NCBI GenBank assembly: GCA_902826565.1
Contig: CADEFF010000007.1
Location: 26,668-72,342, forward strand
Length of the DNA: 45,675 nt
Source: an uncultured Rhodospirillaceae bacterium
Lineage (GTDB): Bacteria; Pseudomonadota; Alphaproteobacteria; Dongiales; Dongiaceae
Direction of reading: 5' to 3'
Made by a program: the position numbers and the translations under genes. This document shows positions 9,076-16,890 of the stretch, one piece after another. The number at the start of each line of letters is the position of its first letter. Within the stretch, counting starts at the first letter, position 1. The notes under the pieces were generated by a model. The model worked only from the letters and a program-made list of their open reading frames with translations, was not told the origin of the DNA and ran no database searches.

Positions 9076-9366
9076 CCAAGCCCCTCGTCGGGAAGCTCAG
9101 GCGGAAATCCGCGTCTTGGTGGAATCTTCGAACCTCCATGCAGTACCCAATTGCACCACAAACCTACAAGTGATTTGCTATAGGGGCCCGGGTTCCAATC
9201 GGGATATGCGATTACGCCGCTGGCGACCGGGGGCCTGTTTCATCTTCGGCCCTGTTTCATCTTCGGCCCTGTTTCATCGTCAGAAGTCCGACCAGAGATC
9301 GATCAGTCGTTTTGACCTGCCGTGGCGGCCCTACCTAGAGGGCGGTTCCGAAGGAGATGCAGGTTC
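9076..9366. other. Non-coding gap between IS remnant and hydroxylase gene
   Basis: About 290 nt without a credible gene. It contains the 17-bp tandem repeat described separately and AT-richer sequence than the flanks (around 9140-9185). The AAGGAG ribosome site at 9351-9356 serves the next gene. A GGGTTCCAATCGGG segment near 9189 resembles a tRNA T-arm, but no cloverleaf can be built around it. Confidence 0.6.
9234..9283. repeat. 17-bp tandem repeat, nearly three copies
   Basis: The unit CCTGTTTCATCTTCGGC occurs at 9234-9250 and 9251-9267 without differences. A third partial copy follows at 9268-9283, ending CGTCAG. It lies about 85 nt upstream of the hydroxylase start codon, beside the IS5 remnant. 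It could be slippage debris or an iterated binding site. Confidence 0.9.
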
Positions 9367-10200
9367 ATGGGTTCCACCCGCGACGTCGAACACGAGACCG
9401 ATCGGTCGACGGAATCCGATGCGGCGACAGGAAGCGATCGCGAAGGCGGATCGGCGAGGCGCCGAGTAGTCGGATCCGGCCGGAGGCTCTTCAGGCGACT
9501 GAACGCTTTTCTGGCTCGACAATCGATCGTTCCCGATAGACCAATTCTCGACAACACGGACTTTCCGTTCCTGCCGCGACTGGAGGAGAATTGGCAGGCG
9601 GTCCGCGACGAGCTCGACCGGTTGCTCGAGATGCGCGACGAGCTGCCGTCGTTTCACGAGATCTCGCCCGATCAGGGGCGCATCTCTCGCGGAGACAACT
9701 GGAAGGTATTTGTGTTCTGGGGGTTCGGGAAACGCAGCGGGCGAAACTGCGGCCGGTGTCCCAGGACCGCGGAACTGCTGGACGGCGTGCCGGGCATTCA
9801 GTCAGCCTGGTTTTCGATCATTGCCCCCGGCTATCGGATCCCCCGCCATCGCGGGGTGACCAAGGGGATTCTCCGGATCCATCTCGGCCTCAAGGTGCCG
9901 CGCGATCGCGAACGGTGCTGGATGGAAGTCGGGCGGGAGCGAGTCACCTGGCGCGACGGCGAATGCATCGTGTTCGACGATACCTTCAAGCATAGCGTCG
10001 TCAACGACACCGTCGAAGAGCGGGTCGTGCTCATCGTGGATTTCGACCGCCCGATGCGAACGCCGGGCAGGATCCTGCATCGAGCCATGATCGCGACGCT
10101 CAAGCTCAGCCCCTATTTCCGCGACGCTCGCCGCCATCAGCAATCCTGGGAGGAGCGATTCGAGAAATCCTATGCGGCGCTGGAGCGTGCGCTGAACTGA
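9367..10200 (+). CDS. Aspartyl/asparaginyl beta-hydroxylase-family dioxygenase
   Basis: 277 residues. The region from about 120 to 250 fits the Asp/Asn/Pro hydroxylase fold. CPRTAELLDGVPG is followed by PGYRIPRHRGVTKGILRIHLGL, shown in part, where the HRG histidine is the first Fe(II) ligand and the RIH region binds 2-oxoglutarate. FDDTFKHSVVND gives the second histidine ligand, followed by an arginine for 2-oxoglutarate (VEERVVLIVDFDRP). Relatives include LpxO lipid A 2-hydroxylases and peptide hydroxylases; I cannot choose the substrate. The start at 9367 has AAGGAG ten bases upstream. A GTG at 9322 is in frame but weakly supported. The first 50 residues are charged and low in complexity. 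No membrane anchor is obvious. Confidence 0.82.
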   Translation: MGSTRDVEHETDRSTESDAATGSDREGGSARRRVVGSGRRLFRRLNAFLARQSIVPDRPILDNTDFPFLPRLEENWQAVRDELDRLLEMRDELPSFHEISPDQGRISRGDNWKVFVFWGFGKRSGRNCGRCPRTAELLDGVPGIQSAWFSIIAPGYRIPRHRGVTKGILRIHLGLKVPRDRERCWMEVGRERVTWRDGECIVFDDTFKHSVVNDTVEERVVLIVDFDRPMRTPGRILHRAMIATLKLSPYFRDARRHQQSWEERFEKSYAALERALN

Positions 10201-10253
10201 TCGCCTTCGGCGAATTCGTTACCGGCCGGGCACTCGGATGCCGGCTTGCATGA

Positions 10254-11063
10254 ATGGAGTTCGGCTTGCAGGTTCACGAGTTGGCCCCCGACCAGAACCA
10301 ACGCGGCATGACAGTCATTACCGGCGCATCCACCGGCATCGGTCGCGGTCTTGCGATCGAGCTCGCACGTCGCGGCGAGTTCGTTGCCTTGCTGGCTCGG
10401 CGGCAGAACTTGCTGGAAGAAGTTGCGGCTTCCATCTGCGCCGCGGGAGGGCGCGCAATCGTTCGTCCCTGCGACGTGACCGACCGCGCCCAAGTGCTTG
10501 CGGCATTCGAGGAATTGGAGCGGAAACGGGGCCCCATCGAACGCGTCATCGCCAATGCCGGGGGCGGCTACAAGGTTCCGAGCGAGCGGCTCAGTGGCGC
10601 AGACGTCGAGGCGATGCTTGCCGTCAATCTCGTCGGCGCCGTCCACTGCGTCGAGGCGGCACTGCCCGGAATGCTCGCACGGGGACGGGGCCATCTGGTC
10701 TTCATGGGCAGCCTCGCCGGCGAGGTGGGTCTGCCGCAGGCTGCCGCGTACTCCGCCGCCAAGGCGGCGGTCGCCCGATTGGGCGAGGGCCTGCGCGTAG
10801 ATCTGCAACCGAGGGGCATAGATGTGACGGTGCTGATGCCCGGGTTCGTCCGGACGCGGGATCGCCGCAAGCGACGCCCCTTCGAAATGCCGCTGGCACG
10901 GGCTACCGCACGGATGACCGACACGATTCTCGACCGGCGGCCGATCTGCCGCTTTCCCTGGACGCTCGTCGCGCTGCTCGCGGTCGCCGCCATTCTGCCC
11001 ACAAGGCTCAGGGATGCTCTACTCCGCCGGACCGGCAAACGAGCGGTCCGCTCCCGAGGGTGA
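10254..11063 (+). CDS. Short-chain dehydrogenase/reductase with C-terminal hydrophobic tail
   Basis: About 269 residues in the classical SDR pattern: TGASTGIG dinucleotide loop, then VIANAGGGY in the NNAG position, catalytic Ser in FMGSLAGE and YSAAK (Tyr/Lys). The C-terminus adds a hydrophobic stretch (WTLVALLAVAAILPTRL), suggesting membrane association as in some DHRS7-like lipid or retinol-type SDRs. The start is uncertain. The ATG at 10254 is taken, but the ATG at 10308 (MTVITGAS) would leave almost nothing before the nucleotide loop, which favours the upstream choice. It follows the hydroxylase by 53 nt on the same strand, so the two may be co-transcribed. The substrate is unknown. Confidence 0.8.
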   Translation: MEFGLQVHELAPDQNQRGMTVITGASTGIGRGLAIELARRGEFVALLARRQNLLEEVAASICAAGGRAIVRPCDVTDRAQVLAAFEELERKRGPIERVIANAGGGYKVPSERLSGADVEAMLAVNLVGAVHCVEAALPGMLARGRGHLVFMGSLAGEVGLPQAAAYSAAKAAVARLGEGLRVDLQPRGIDVTVLMPGFVRTRDRRKRRPFEMPLARATARMTDTILDRRPICRFPWTLVALLAVAAILPTRLRDALLRRTGKRAVRSRG

Positions 11064-11195
11064 AGCCGAACGGTGCGTTCGGTCGAGGCAGCACGCGCAA
11101 GGGGACGCCGACGGCCGTCACTCCTCCAGCGCCTGCCCGGTCCGGCGCCGACACCGTCGATTGCCCGCCCGCTTCCGATGGCGAGGCAGCGCGCC

Positions 11196-11947
11196 CTAGG
11201 CTGCCGTATTGCCGCCATCGACCGACAGCATCGCGCCGGTCATGTAGGAAGAGGCGTCGAGGCAAGAAAGACCACCGCCTTCGCGATCTCCTCCGGCCGG
11301 CCGACCCGCCCCATGGGGATATGGCGTCCGAGGAAAGCCAGACCCTCCGCCTGGCTCATGCCGCGCGCGGCGATGCCGCCGGCCAGCATGGGCGTGTCGA
11401 TGTCGCCCGGGCAGACGCAGTTGATGCGGATATTGTCCGCCGCATGATCGACGGCGATGGCGCGCGTCATCTGCGCCACGGCGCCCTTCGTCGCGCAATA
11501 GGCGAAGGCGTTGCGGCCGCCGACCAGCGCCCAGTCGGACCCGATATTGACGATCACGCCGCCGCCCTGCCGTTTCATCTGACGCACGGCGGCACGGCTC
11601 ATGGTGAAGACGCCGGTGACGTTGACCGCGACGATGCGTTCCCATTCCTCGTCGGTCGTGGTGGCGACGGTGCCGCGATAGATCATGCCGGCATTGTTCA
11701 CCACCGCGTCGAGCCGGCCGAAGGCGGCGACCGCGGCGCCCACAAGCCGGTCGGACGCGCCTGGCGCCGCGAGGTCGGCCGCCATGAACACAGTATCCGG
11801 ACCGCAGGCCTCGCGCACCGCTTCGCCCCGAGCCTCCGACCGCCCGGTCAGGAACAGCTTCGCGCCCGCCGCCGCTGCGGCCGCGGCGATGGCCGCCCCG
11901 ATGCCGGAAGTGGCGCCCGTAATCAACATCGTCTTGCCGGATAACAT
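11196..11947 (-). pseudogene. Short-chain dehydrogenase/reductase with a 1-nt frameshift near the C-terminus
   Basis: The frame starting at 11947 (MLSGKTMLITGATSGIGAAI) is a classical SDR: TGATSGIG, NNAG, IGSDWA serine, YCATK (tyrosine and lysine) and CPGDIDTPM. After VVFLAS it shifts into TPLPT and stops at 11240. The expected ending, DASSYMTGAMLSVDGGNTAA, is present in the next frame and ends with TAG at 11196. Insertion of a single G near 11257 (minus strand, between TCG and ACG) would restore a normal 249-residue enzyme. Everything upstream is intact, so this is either a recent mutation or a sequencing/assembly error. Without the final strand the protein would probably be unstable. Confidence 0.85.
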
Positions 11948-12090
11948 GATCGAGCCGGTCCCCTTCGTCCTGCCGCGCCGCCCATGATTTCGGCACGGCG
12001 CCGTGCCATACTGCCCGGCATGTCGCGCCGCGTCACTGGGGGCCGAAAGAAGGCCGGCGGGCGGACATCTCCGGGGGAGGGGAACGCCAC

Positions 12091-13740
12091 ATGGCGCCCG
12101 CCGAGATTCCCGTTACGCCGTCGGCCTATGGCTATCCGCTGCTGATCAAGCAGCTTCTGCTCACACCGCTCGCCCACGCGCCGGACCAGGAAATCGTCTA
12201 TCGCGACAGGCTGCGCTACCGCTATCGCGACTTCCGCGCGCGCATCGGACGCCTCGCCAGCGCGCTCGTCGCCCAGGGCATCGGGTCCGGCGACACGGTC
12301 GCGGTGATGGATTGGGACAGCCATCGCTATCTCGAGGCCTATTTCGCGGTGCCGATGATGGGCGCGGTGCTGATGACGGCGAACGTCCGGCTCACGCCCG
12401 ATCAGATCCTGCATTGCCTCGACCATGCCAGGGCGGACCTGCTGCTGATCCATGTCGATTTCCTGCCGATCCTGGAGGCGATCCGCGGCCGGCTGAAGAC
12501 GGTCCGGCGCATCCTGCTGATTGCGGATGGCTCAGGCGCTCCCGCGGGCGTGCCGTTCGACGGCGAGTATGAGGCGCTGCTCGCCGCCGCGGCGCCCGAC
12601 TACGACTTCCCGGACTTCGACGAGAACACCCGCGCGACCACCTTCTACACCACCGGCACGACGGGTCTGCCGAAGGCGGTCTATTTCAGCCATCGCCAGC
12701 TCGTGCTGCATACGCTGGCCGTCGGCGTCACCTGCGGCACCAATCCGAGCGGACAATCCTTCCATCGCGGCGACGTCTACATGCCGCTGACGCCGATGTT
12801 CCATGTCCATGGCTGGGGCCTGCCCTATCTCGCCACGCTCTACGGGGTGAAGCAGGTCTATCCCGGGCGCTACCAGCCCGAGCTGCTGCTGAAGCTGATC
12901 GAGCAGGAACGGGTGACCTTCTCCCATTGCGTCCCGACCATCCTGCAGATGCTGCTCGCCGCCCCGGAAGCGGCGGCGGTCGATTTCCGCCGCTGGAAAT
13001 GCGTGATCGGCGGCTCCGCCCTGCCGCGGGGCCTTGCCGAGGCCGGCATGGCGCGGGGCATCGACATCTGGAGCGGCTACGGCATGTCGGAGACCTGCCC
13101 GATCCTGACGACGGCGCAGCTCAAGCCGAACCGGCCGGCCCTCACGAAGGAAGAGGAAACGGCGCGGCGCTGCAAGACCGGACTCCCGATCGCCATGGTG
13201 GATATCCGCGTCGTGGACGAGGCGATGAACGAGCTGCCCGCGGACGGCAGCAGCGTCGGCGAGATCGTGGTGCGCGCGCCCTGGCTGACCCAGGGCTACC
13301 TGCATGACGGGGCCGCGTCGGAGGCGCTCTGGCGGGGCGGCTATCTCCATACGCAGGACGTCGCCAGCCGCGACGCCGAGGGCTATCTGCGGATCACCGA
13401 CCGTATGAAGGATGTCATCAAGACCGGCGGCGAATGGGTGTCGTCGCTGGAGCTCGAGAGCCTGATCTCGCAGCACCCGGCCGTCGCCGAGGTCGCGGTG
13501 ATCGGGGTCCCGGACGCGAAATGGGGCGAGCGGCCGCTGGCGCTGGTGGTCGCCCGGCCGGGCGAGGCGGCAGCGCTCGACGGCGATGCGCTCAAATGCC
13601 ATATGCTCGGCTTCTGCCAGCGCGGCCTGCTGCCGAAATTCGCCGTGCCGGAGCGCTATCTGCTGGTGTCCGCCATCGAGAGGACGAGCGTCGGCAAGCT
13701 CGACAAGAAGCTGCTGCGGCAGAAATACGGCAATAACTGA
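12091..13740 (+). CDS. Fatty acyl-CoA ligase (AMP-binding, AlkK/FadD-like)
   Basis: 549 residues of the ANL adenylating superfamily. The phosphate loop YTTGTTGLPKAV lies near residues 187-198, GYGMSETCP near 330 is the A5 motif, and LHTQDVASRDAEGYLRITDR is the A7/A8 hinge. The catalytic lysine motif GKLDKKLLR is at the C-terminus. The arrangement and VKTGGEWVSS-like KDVIKTGGEWVSSLELE match the medium/long-chain fatty acid CoA ligases near AlkK. It activates a carboxylic acid to its CoA thioester through an acyl-adenylate. GGGGGAGGGGA, 9 nt upstream, is a strong ribosome site. It is divergent from the frameshifted SDR. Confidence 0.9.
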   Translation: MAPAEIPVTPSAYGYPLLIKQLLLTPLAHAPDQEIVYRDRLRYRYRDFRARIGRLASALVAQGIGSGDTVAVMDWDSHRYLEAYFAVPMMGAVLMTANVRLTPDQILHCLDHARADLLLIHVDFLPILEAIRGRLKTVRRILLIADGSGAPAGVPFDGEYEALLAAAAPDYDFPDFDENTRATTFYTTGTTGLPKAVYFSHRQLVLHTLAVGVTCGTNPSGQSFHRGDVYMPLTPMFHVHGWGLPYLATLYGVKQVYPGRYQPELLLKLIEQERVTFSHCVPTILQMLLAAPEAAAVDFRRWKCVIGGSALPRGLAEAGMARGIDIWSGYGMSETCPILTTAQLKPNRPALTKEEETARRCKTGLPIAMVDIRVVDEAMNELPADGSSVGEIVVRAPWLTQGYLHDGAASEALWRGGYLHTQDVASRDAEGYLRITDRMKDVIKTGGEWVSSLELESLISQHPAVAEVAVIGVPDAKWGERPLALVVARPGEAAALDGDALKCHMLGFCQRGLLPKFAVPERYLLVSAIERTSVGKLDKKLLRQKYGNN

Positions 13741-13756
13741 GCCGGCGGCGGCCGGC
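13741..13756. terminator. Hairpin between convergent stop codons
   Basis: A perfect 6-bp stem (GCCGGC, loop GGCG, GCCGGC) exactly fills the gap between the ligase stop and the stop of the convergent acetyltransferase gene. On the plus strand it is followed by TAAAG. There is no real T tract, so termination is inferred from position and symmetry. Confidence 0.45.
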
Positions 13757-14292
13757 TAAAGCGGCTTTCCCATCCGGAGCAGCGGCACGGCGATGCCGCC
13801 GCGATCGTCCGAGAAGCGCTCGATCTCCCGATAGCCGCAGGCCTTGTAGAGCGGCTCGCCGGCCATGGTGGCGACGAGTTCCGCCCTGACGAAACCTTCC
13901 GCACGCGCCGCCCGCTCGCAAAGCGACAGGATCAGCCGGCCGACGCCACGCCGCTTGTAGTCCGGGTGGGTGTACATCGCGCGCACCCGCGCCGGGTCCC
14001 GGTTCGGATCCAGCAACGCGGCGTCGCGGCCGGGCGACCGGTCTCCGCCATAGAGGGTGGCGCGCCGGCTCCACCCGCCGCAGCCGGCGATCGCGCCGCC
14101 CTGCTCCACGACGAAATAGGTGCCGTCCTCCACGAGCTGGGTGTCGAGGCCCATGATGGTCTTGCTCGATTCGATCTGCGCCGCGTCGAGATAGGGCTTC
14201 AGCAGCTCGGCGATGGCGAGATCCATCAAGGCGGTCATTTCGGCCAGATCGGCACGGGCGGCCAGGCGATGGGTTAGCGCTGCGGAGCTCAT
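13756..14292 (-). CDS. GNAT-family N-acetyltransferase
   Basis: About 178 residues from the ATG at 14292 (MSSAALTHRLAARADL). The acetyl-CoA loop is in YTHPDYKRRGVGRLILSLCE (Q/RxxGxG/A motif), followed by AELVATMAGEPLYKACGYREI, where the C-terminal tyrosine of the fold sits. Upstream are the family's beta strands (TYFVVEQGGAIAGCGGWSRR). The acceptor is unknown. An ATG at 14355 is in frame but adds an unconserved-looking tail. It lies downstream of ahpC-ahpD on the same strand but behind their terminator, so it is probably an independent gene. Confidence 0.85.
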   Translation of the reverse strand: MSSAALTHRLAARADLAEMTALMDLAIAELLKPYLDAAQIESSKTIMGLDTQLVEDGTYFVVEQGGAIAGCGGWSRRATLYGGDRSPGRDAALLDPNRDPARVRAMYTHPDYKRRGVGRLILSLCERAARAEGFVRAELVATMAGEPLYKACGYREIERFSDDRGGIAVPLLRMGKPL

Positions 14293-14407
14293 GACACCGG
14301 TGACTCCCGGCCTGTCGCTGGGAGGCCTGCCGATTATTTCCATAAGCGGCGGCACGGCCGCAACCGCCGGCGAGAAACCGATCGAAAGACGGCGCCCCCC
14401 GCATGCC

Positions 14408-14450
14408 GCAAAGAAAAACGGGGCCGGCCGATGCCGAACCCCGTCTTTGC
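14408..14450 (-). terminator. Rho-independent terminator of ahpC-ahpD
   Basis: A long dyad. The outer arms GCAAAG (14408-14413) and CTTTGC (14445-14450) enclose ACGGGG/CCCCGT and an inner CGGC/GCCG with a 4-nt loop. Read on the minus strand, the GC stem is followed by TTTTTCTTT, a classical terminator. The symmetric A/T arms mean it could also work on the other strand. It begins 44 nt after the ahpD stop. Confidence 0.8.
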
Positions 14451-14493
14451 TAGCGTTTCCGCCGCGCGGCGGAGGCTCAGGCCGGGCTGGGTT

Positions 14494-15045
14494 TCAAGCG
14501 GCCGCCGCCCTATCGCCGCCGATCGCGGCCTCGCCATCGAGCGTCGCCGCCACCGCATGGACGACCGCCACGATTCGCACCGCGGCCTGCACGGCCTCCG
14601 GGGAAAGACCATGCTGTCGCGCTATTTTTTCGTGCGAATCCATGCATGTGCCGCAGCCATTGATGGCCGAGACGGCGAGCGACCAGAGCTCGAAATCCAC
14701 CTTGTCCACACCCGGCTTCGCCATGACATTCATGCGGAGCTTCGCCGGCAGGGTCCGGTACTCCGGCGCCGAGACGAGATGGGTGAAGCGATAATAGACG
14801 TTGTTCATCGCCATGATGGAGGCGGCCGCCTTCGCGGCTTCGAGCGCTTCCGGCGAGAGCTTCGGGCCGAACTCGCCGATCACCGCCGCCAAGACCTCCG
14901 CGTTGCGCGAGGCGAGCGCGCTCGCGATGAAGGTGCCGGCGCGTTGCTGCTCGGTGAGCGCAGGCTCGGCCGCGAGGCTCGACAGGTTGAGCCGTTGATC
15001 CTTGGCATATTCGGGAAGTCGCTGCTTCAGGCTCTCGATCGACAT
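14494..15045 (-). CDS. ahpD: Alkyl hydroperoxidase AhpD (carboxymuconolactone decarboxylase family)
   Basis: 183 residues. The active-site motif [11 protein letters not shown] has C131, C134 and H138, nearly the same numbering as the well-studied mycobacterial AhpD. AhpD reduces AhpC and links it to lipoamide-dependent dehydrogenases, so no AhpF is needed. It lies 90 nt downstream of ahpC on the same strand, with oxyR divergent from ahpC, and is presumably induced by peroxide through OxyR. The ATG at 15045 gives the family N-terminus ([16 protein letters not shown]). Confidence 0.95.
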   Translation of the reverse strand: MSIESLKQRLPEYAKDQRLNLSSLAAEPALTEQQRAGTFIASALASRNAEVLAAVIGEFGPKLSPEALEAAKAAASIMAMNNVYYRFTHLVSAPEYRTLPAKLRMNVMAKPGVDKVDFELWSLAVSAINGCGTCMDSHEKIARQHGLSPEAVQAAVRIVAVVHAVAATLDGEAAIGGDRAAAA

Positions 15046-15054
15046 GACATGTAC

Positions 15055-15084
15055 TCCGGTTTCGAATATTCCGGTTTCGAATTC
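15055..15084. repeat. Two tandem 15-bp repeats upstream of ahpD
   Basis: TCCGGTTTCGAATAT at 15055-15069 is followed directly by TCCGGTTTCGAATTC at 15070-15084. The copies differ only in the last two bases. They occupy the 5' side of ahpD, between its start codon and the ahpC-ahpD hairpin. Confidence 0.85.
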
Positions 15085-15088
15085 GTGG

Positions 15089-15116
15089 GGCGGGCCCGGC
15101 CGAGGCCGGACCCGCC
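15089..15116 (-). other. Stable intercistronic hairpin between ahpC and ahpD
   Basis: GGCGGG and CCGGC pair with GCCGG and CCCGCC across a short loop with one C-A mismatch, making a stem of about 11 bp, starting 20 nt after the ahpC stop. There is no T tract on the minus strand, so it is more likely a processing or partial-attenuation element than a full terminator. Such an element would give more AhpC than AhpD. Confidence 0.6.
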
Positions 15117-15135
15117 AGAGGCAAGCTTGCCGCCG

Positions 15136-15675
15136 TCAGGCGACCTTCAGCACCTCGTCGCCCTTCTGCCAGTTGCAGGGGCAGAGCTCATCGGTCTGCA
15201 GGGCGTCGAGCACCCGCAGCACTTCCTGCGGATTGCGGCCGACGCTGAGGTCGTTCACCGAGGCGAAGCGGATAGTGCCTTCGGGATCGACGATGAAGGT
15301 GGCGCGCAGCGCAACGCCCTCGTTCTTGTCGAGAACGCCCAGCGACTGCGAGAGTTCCCGCTTGATGTCGGCCAGCATCGCGAAAGGCAGATCCTTTAGG
15401 TCGGCATGGTTCTGCCGCCAGGCGAGATGCACGAACTCGCTGTCGGTCGAGACGCCATAAACCACCGCGTCGCGATCGGCGAAGTCGCGGTTGAGCTTGC
15501 CGAAGGCCGCGATCTCCGTCGGACAGACGAAAGTGAAGTCCTTCGGCCAGAAGAACACGACCTTCCACTTGCCCTCGTCCGACCGCTCGCTGACCTGGGC
15601 GAAGGCCTTCTTGATGTCCGTGGACACCACAGCCTTGAGGTCGAAGCTCGGGAATTTATCGCCAACTGTCAGCAT
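15136..15675 (-). CDS. ahpC: Alkyl hydroperoxide reductase AhpC (peroxiredoxin)
   Basis: 179 residues. The peroxidatic cysteine is C51 in DFTFVCPTEIAAFGK, and the C-terminal resolving region has C165 and C167 (LCPCNW), the arrangement of AhpD-dependent AhpC proteins. It reduces peroxides and peroxynitrite. The ATG at 15675 (MLTVGDKFPSFDLKAVV) has a perfect AAGGAG seven bases upstream. The frame is open to 15732, but those codons lie before the ribosome site. It is divergent from oxyR across 107 nt. Confidence 0.95.
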   Translation of the reverse strand: MLTVGDKFPSFDLKAVVSTDIKKAFAQVSERSDEGKWKVVFFWPKDFTFVCPTEIAAFGKLNRDFADRDAVVYGVSTDSEFVHLAWRQNHADLKDLPFAMLADIKRELSQSLGVLDKNEGVALRATFIVDPEGTIRFASVNDLSVGRNPQEVLRVLDALQTDELCPCNWQKGDEVLKVA

Positions 15676-15782
15676 CTTGTTCTCCTTGGAATGCGCGTGG
15701 ATTGGCTTGACGAAGAAGGATATAGGCACCATTTTGTAATCGTTCCAGACGATAATTCCGATTAGAGTGATCGATAGAAACG
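15676..15782. promoter_or_regulatory. Divergent ahpC/oxyR control region
   Basis: On the minus strand a TATATC hexamer (15719-15724) can serve as the ahpC -10 element without a good -35 partner, as expected for an activator-dependent promoter. Upstream of it the dyad TAATtccgATTA (15753-15764) and an ATAG at 15774-15777 fall where OxyR would bind. No full OxyR consensus could be assigned, so the operator is an inference from gene arrangement. Confidence 0.4.
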
Positions 15783-16727
15783 ATGGAAAACCTGCCGACC
15801 CTCAAGCAGCTCCGGCACCTCGTCGCCCTCGCCGAGCACCGTCATTTCGGCAAGGCGGCGAAGGCCAGCTTCGTGACGCAGTCGACCCTGTCGGCGAGCC
15901 TGAAGGAGCTCGAGGCGATCCTCGGCGCGGCGCTGGTGGACCGCACGCGCCGGCAGGTCGCCTTCACCCCGCTCGGGGAGGAAACCGTGCAGCGCGCGCA
16001 GCGGCTTCTGGAGGACGCCGAGGGCCTCGCCGGTACCGCACGCGCCATGCAGGCGCCGCTGACCGGCACGGTCCGGCTCGGCGTGATCCCGACCATCGGG
16101 CCGTTCCTGCTGCCGCGCATCCTGCCGGCGCTCCGGCGCGACTATCCGAAGCTCAAGCTCTATCTCCGCGAGGAGCAGACCGAACCGCTGCTGGAGCAGC
16201 TCAAGGCGGGCCGGCTCGACGTGCTGGTTCTGGCGCTGCCCTACGACGTGGGCGGTGCCGAGACGGCACATCTCTTCGACGATCCGTTCGCCGTTGCGGT
16301 GCGGGCCGACAACCGGCTGGCGAAGCTCTCGAAGATCGCGCCGGACCGGATCGAGGCAGAGACGCTCCTGCTGCTCCAGGACGGCCATTGCCTCCGCGAC
16401 CACGCGCTCTCCGCCTGCCGGCTCGGCTCGAAGCCGCATTGGGACGCCTTCGAGGCGACGAGCCTGCATACGCTCGTTCAGATGGTCGAGAACGGGCTCG
16501 GCATCACGCTGCTGCCGCAGCTCGCAATCGATGGCGGCATCCTGCAGGGGACCGACATCCTGCTGCGACCCGTCTCCGGCACCCCTCCGGCGCGCGAAAT
16601 CGCGCTCGTCTGGCGCCGCGGCACCGGGCGCAAGGCGGAATTCCAGCTACTCGCGAAGGAAATCACGCGGATGGCGGCTCGGGATCGCGGCGGAGCACGG
16701 CAGGAACCGAAGGCCGAAGGCACATAG
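15783..16727 (+). CDS. oxyR: Peroxide-sensing LysR regulator OxyR
   Basis: 314 residues. The N-terminal LysR winged helix is at about residues 5-65 (LKQLRHLVALAEHRHFGKAA; STLSASLKELE). The effector domain carries the two redox cysteines C203 and C212 in GHCLRDHALSACRLGS, spaced nine residues apart as in E. coli OxyR (C199/C208). On oxidation they form a disulfide that activates peroxide defence genes, here most plausibly the divergent ahpC-ahpD. The C-terminal tail (RDRGGARQEPKAEGT) is polar and probably disordered. Confidence 0.94.
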   Translation: MENLPTLKQLRHLVALAEHRHFGKAAKASFVTQSTLSASLKELEAILGAALVDRTRRQVAFTPLGEETVQRAQRLLEDAEGLAGTARAMQAPLTGTVRLGVIPTIGPFLLPRILPALRRDYPKLKLYLREEQTEPLLEQLKAGRLDVLVLALPYDVGGAETAHLFDDPFAVAVRADNRLAKLSKIAPDRIEAETLLLLQDGHCLRDHALSACRLGSKPHWDAFEATSLHTLVQMVENGLGITLLPQLAIDGGILQGTDILLRPVSGTPPAREIALVWRRGTGRKAEFQLLAKEITRMAARDRGGARQEPKAEGT

Positions 16728-16737
16728 AGACTGCTCT

Positions 16738-16754
16738 CCCTCCCTTTTGGAGGG
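16738..16754. terminator. Hairpin between convergent oxyR and fhs
   Basis: CCCTCC and GGAGGG pair around a CTTTT loop just after the oxyR stop. The rest of the 163-nt gap is C/G-skewed low-complexity sequence (CCTTCCCCC, GGCAGGGGCGAGG) with a second, weaker pairing near 16855-16875. No T tract follows, so function as a terminator rests on position. Confidence 0.4.
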
Positions 16755-16890
16755 CGAGGGTGGCATGCGCAGACGAGCCGGGACGGCGACCGACCGAAAG
16801 CCGGTCCGTCACCGGCGAGAGAAACGGAATTCGGCGGATTCCCCCTCACCTTCCTTCCCCCGCGAGGCAGGGGCGAGGGCGCTTCTTCCG

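Noticed and set aside
9120-9210. Possible tRNA or attachment-site fragment (T-arm-like GGGTTCCAATC)
   Set aside because: No acceptor stem, anticodon arm or CCA-type end can be assembled, and no integrase gene is nearby.
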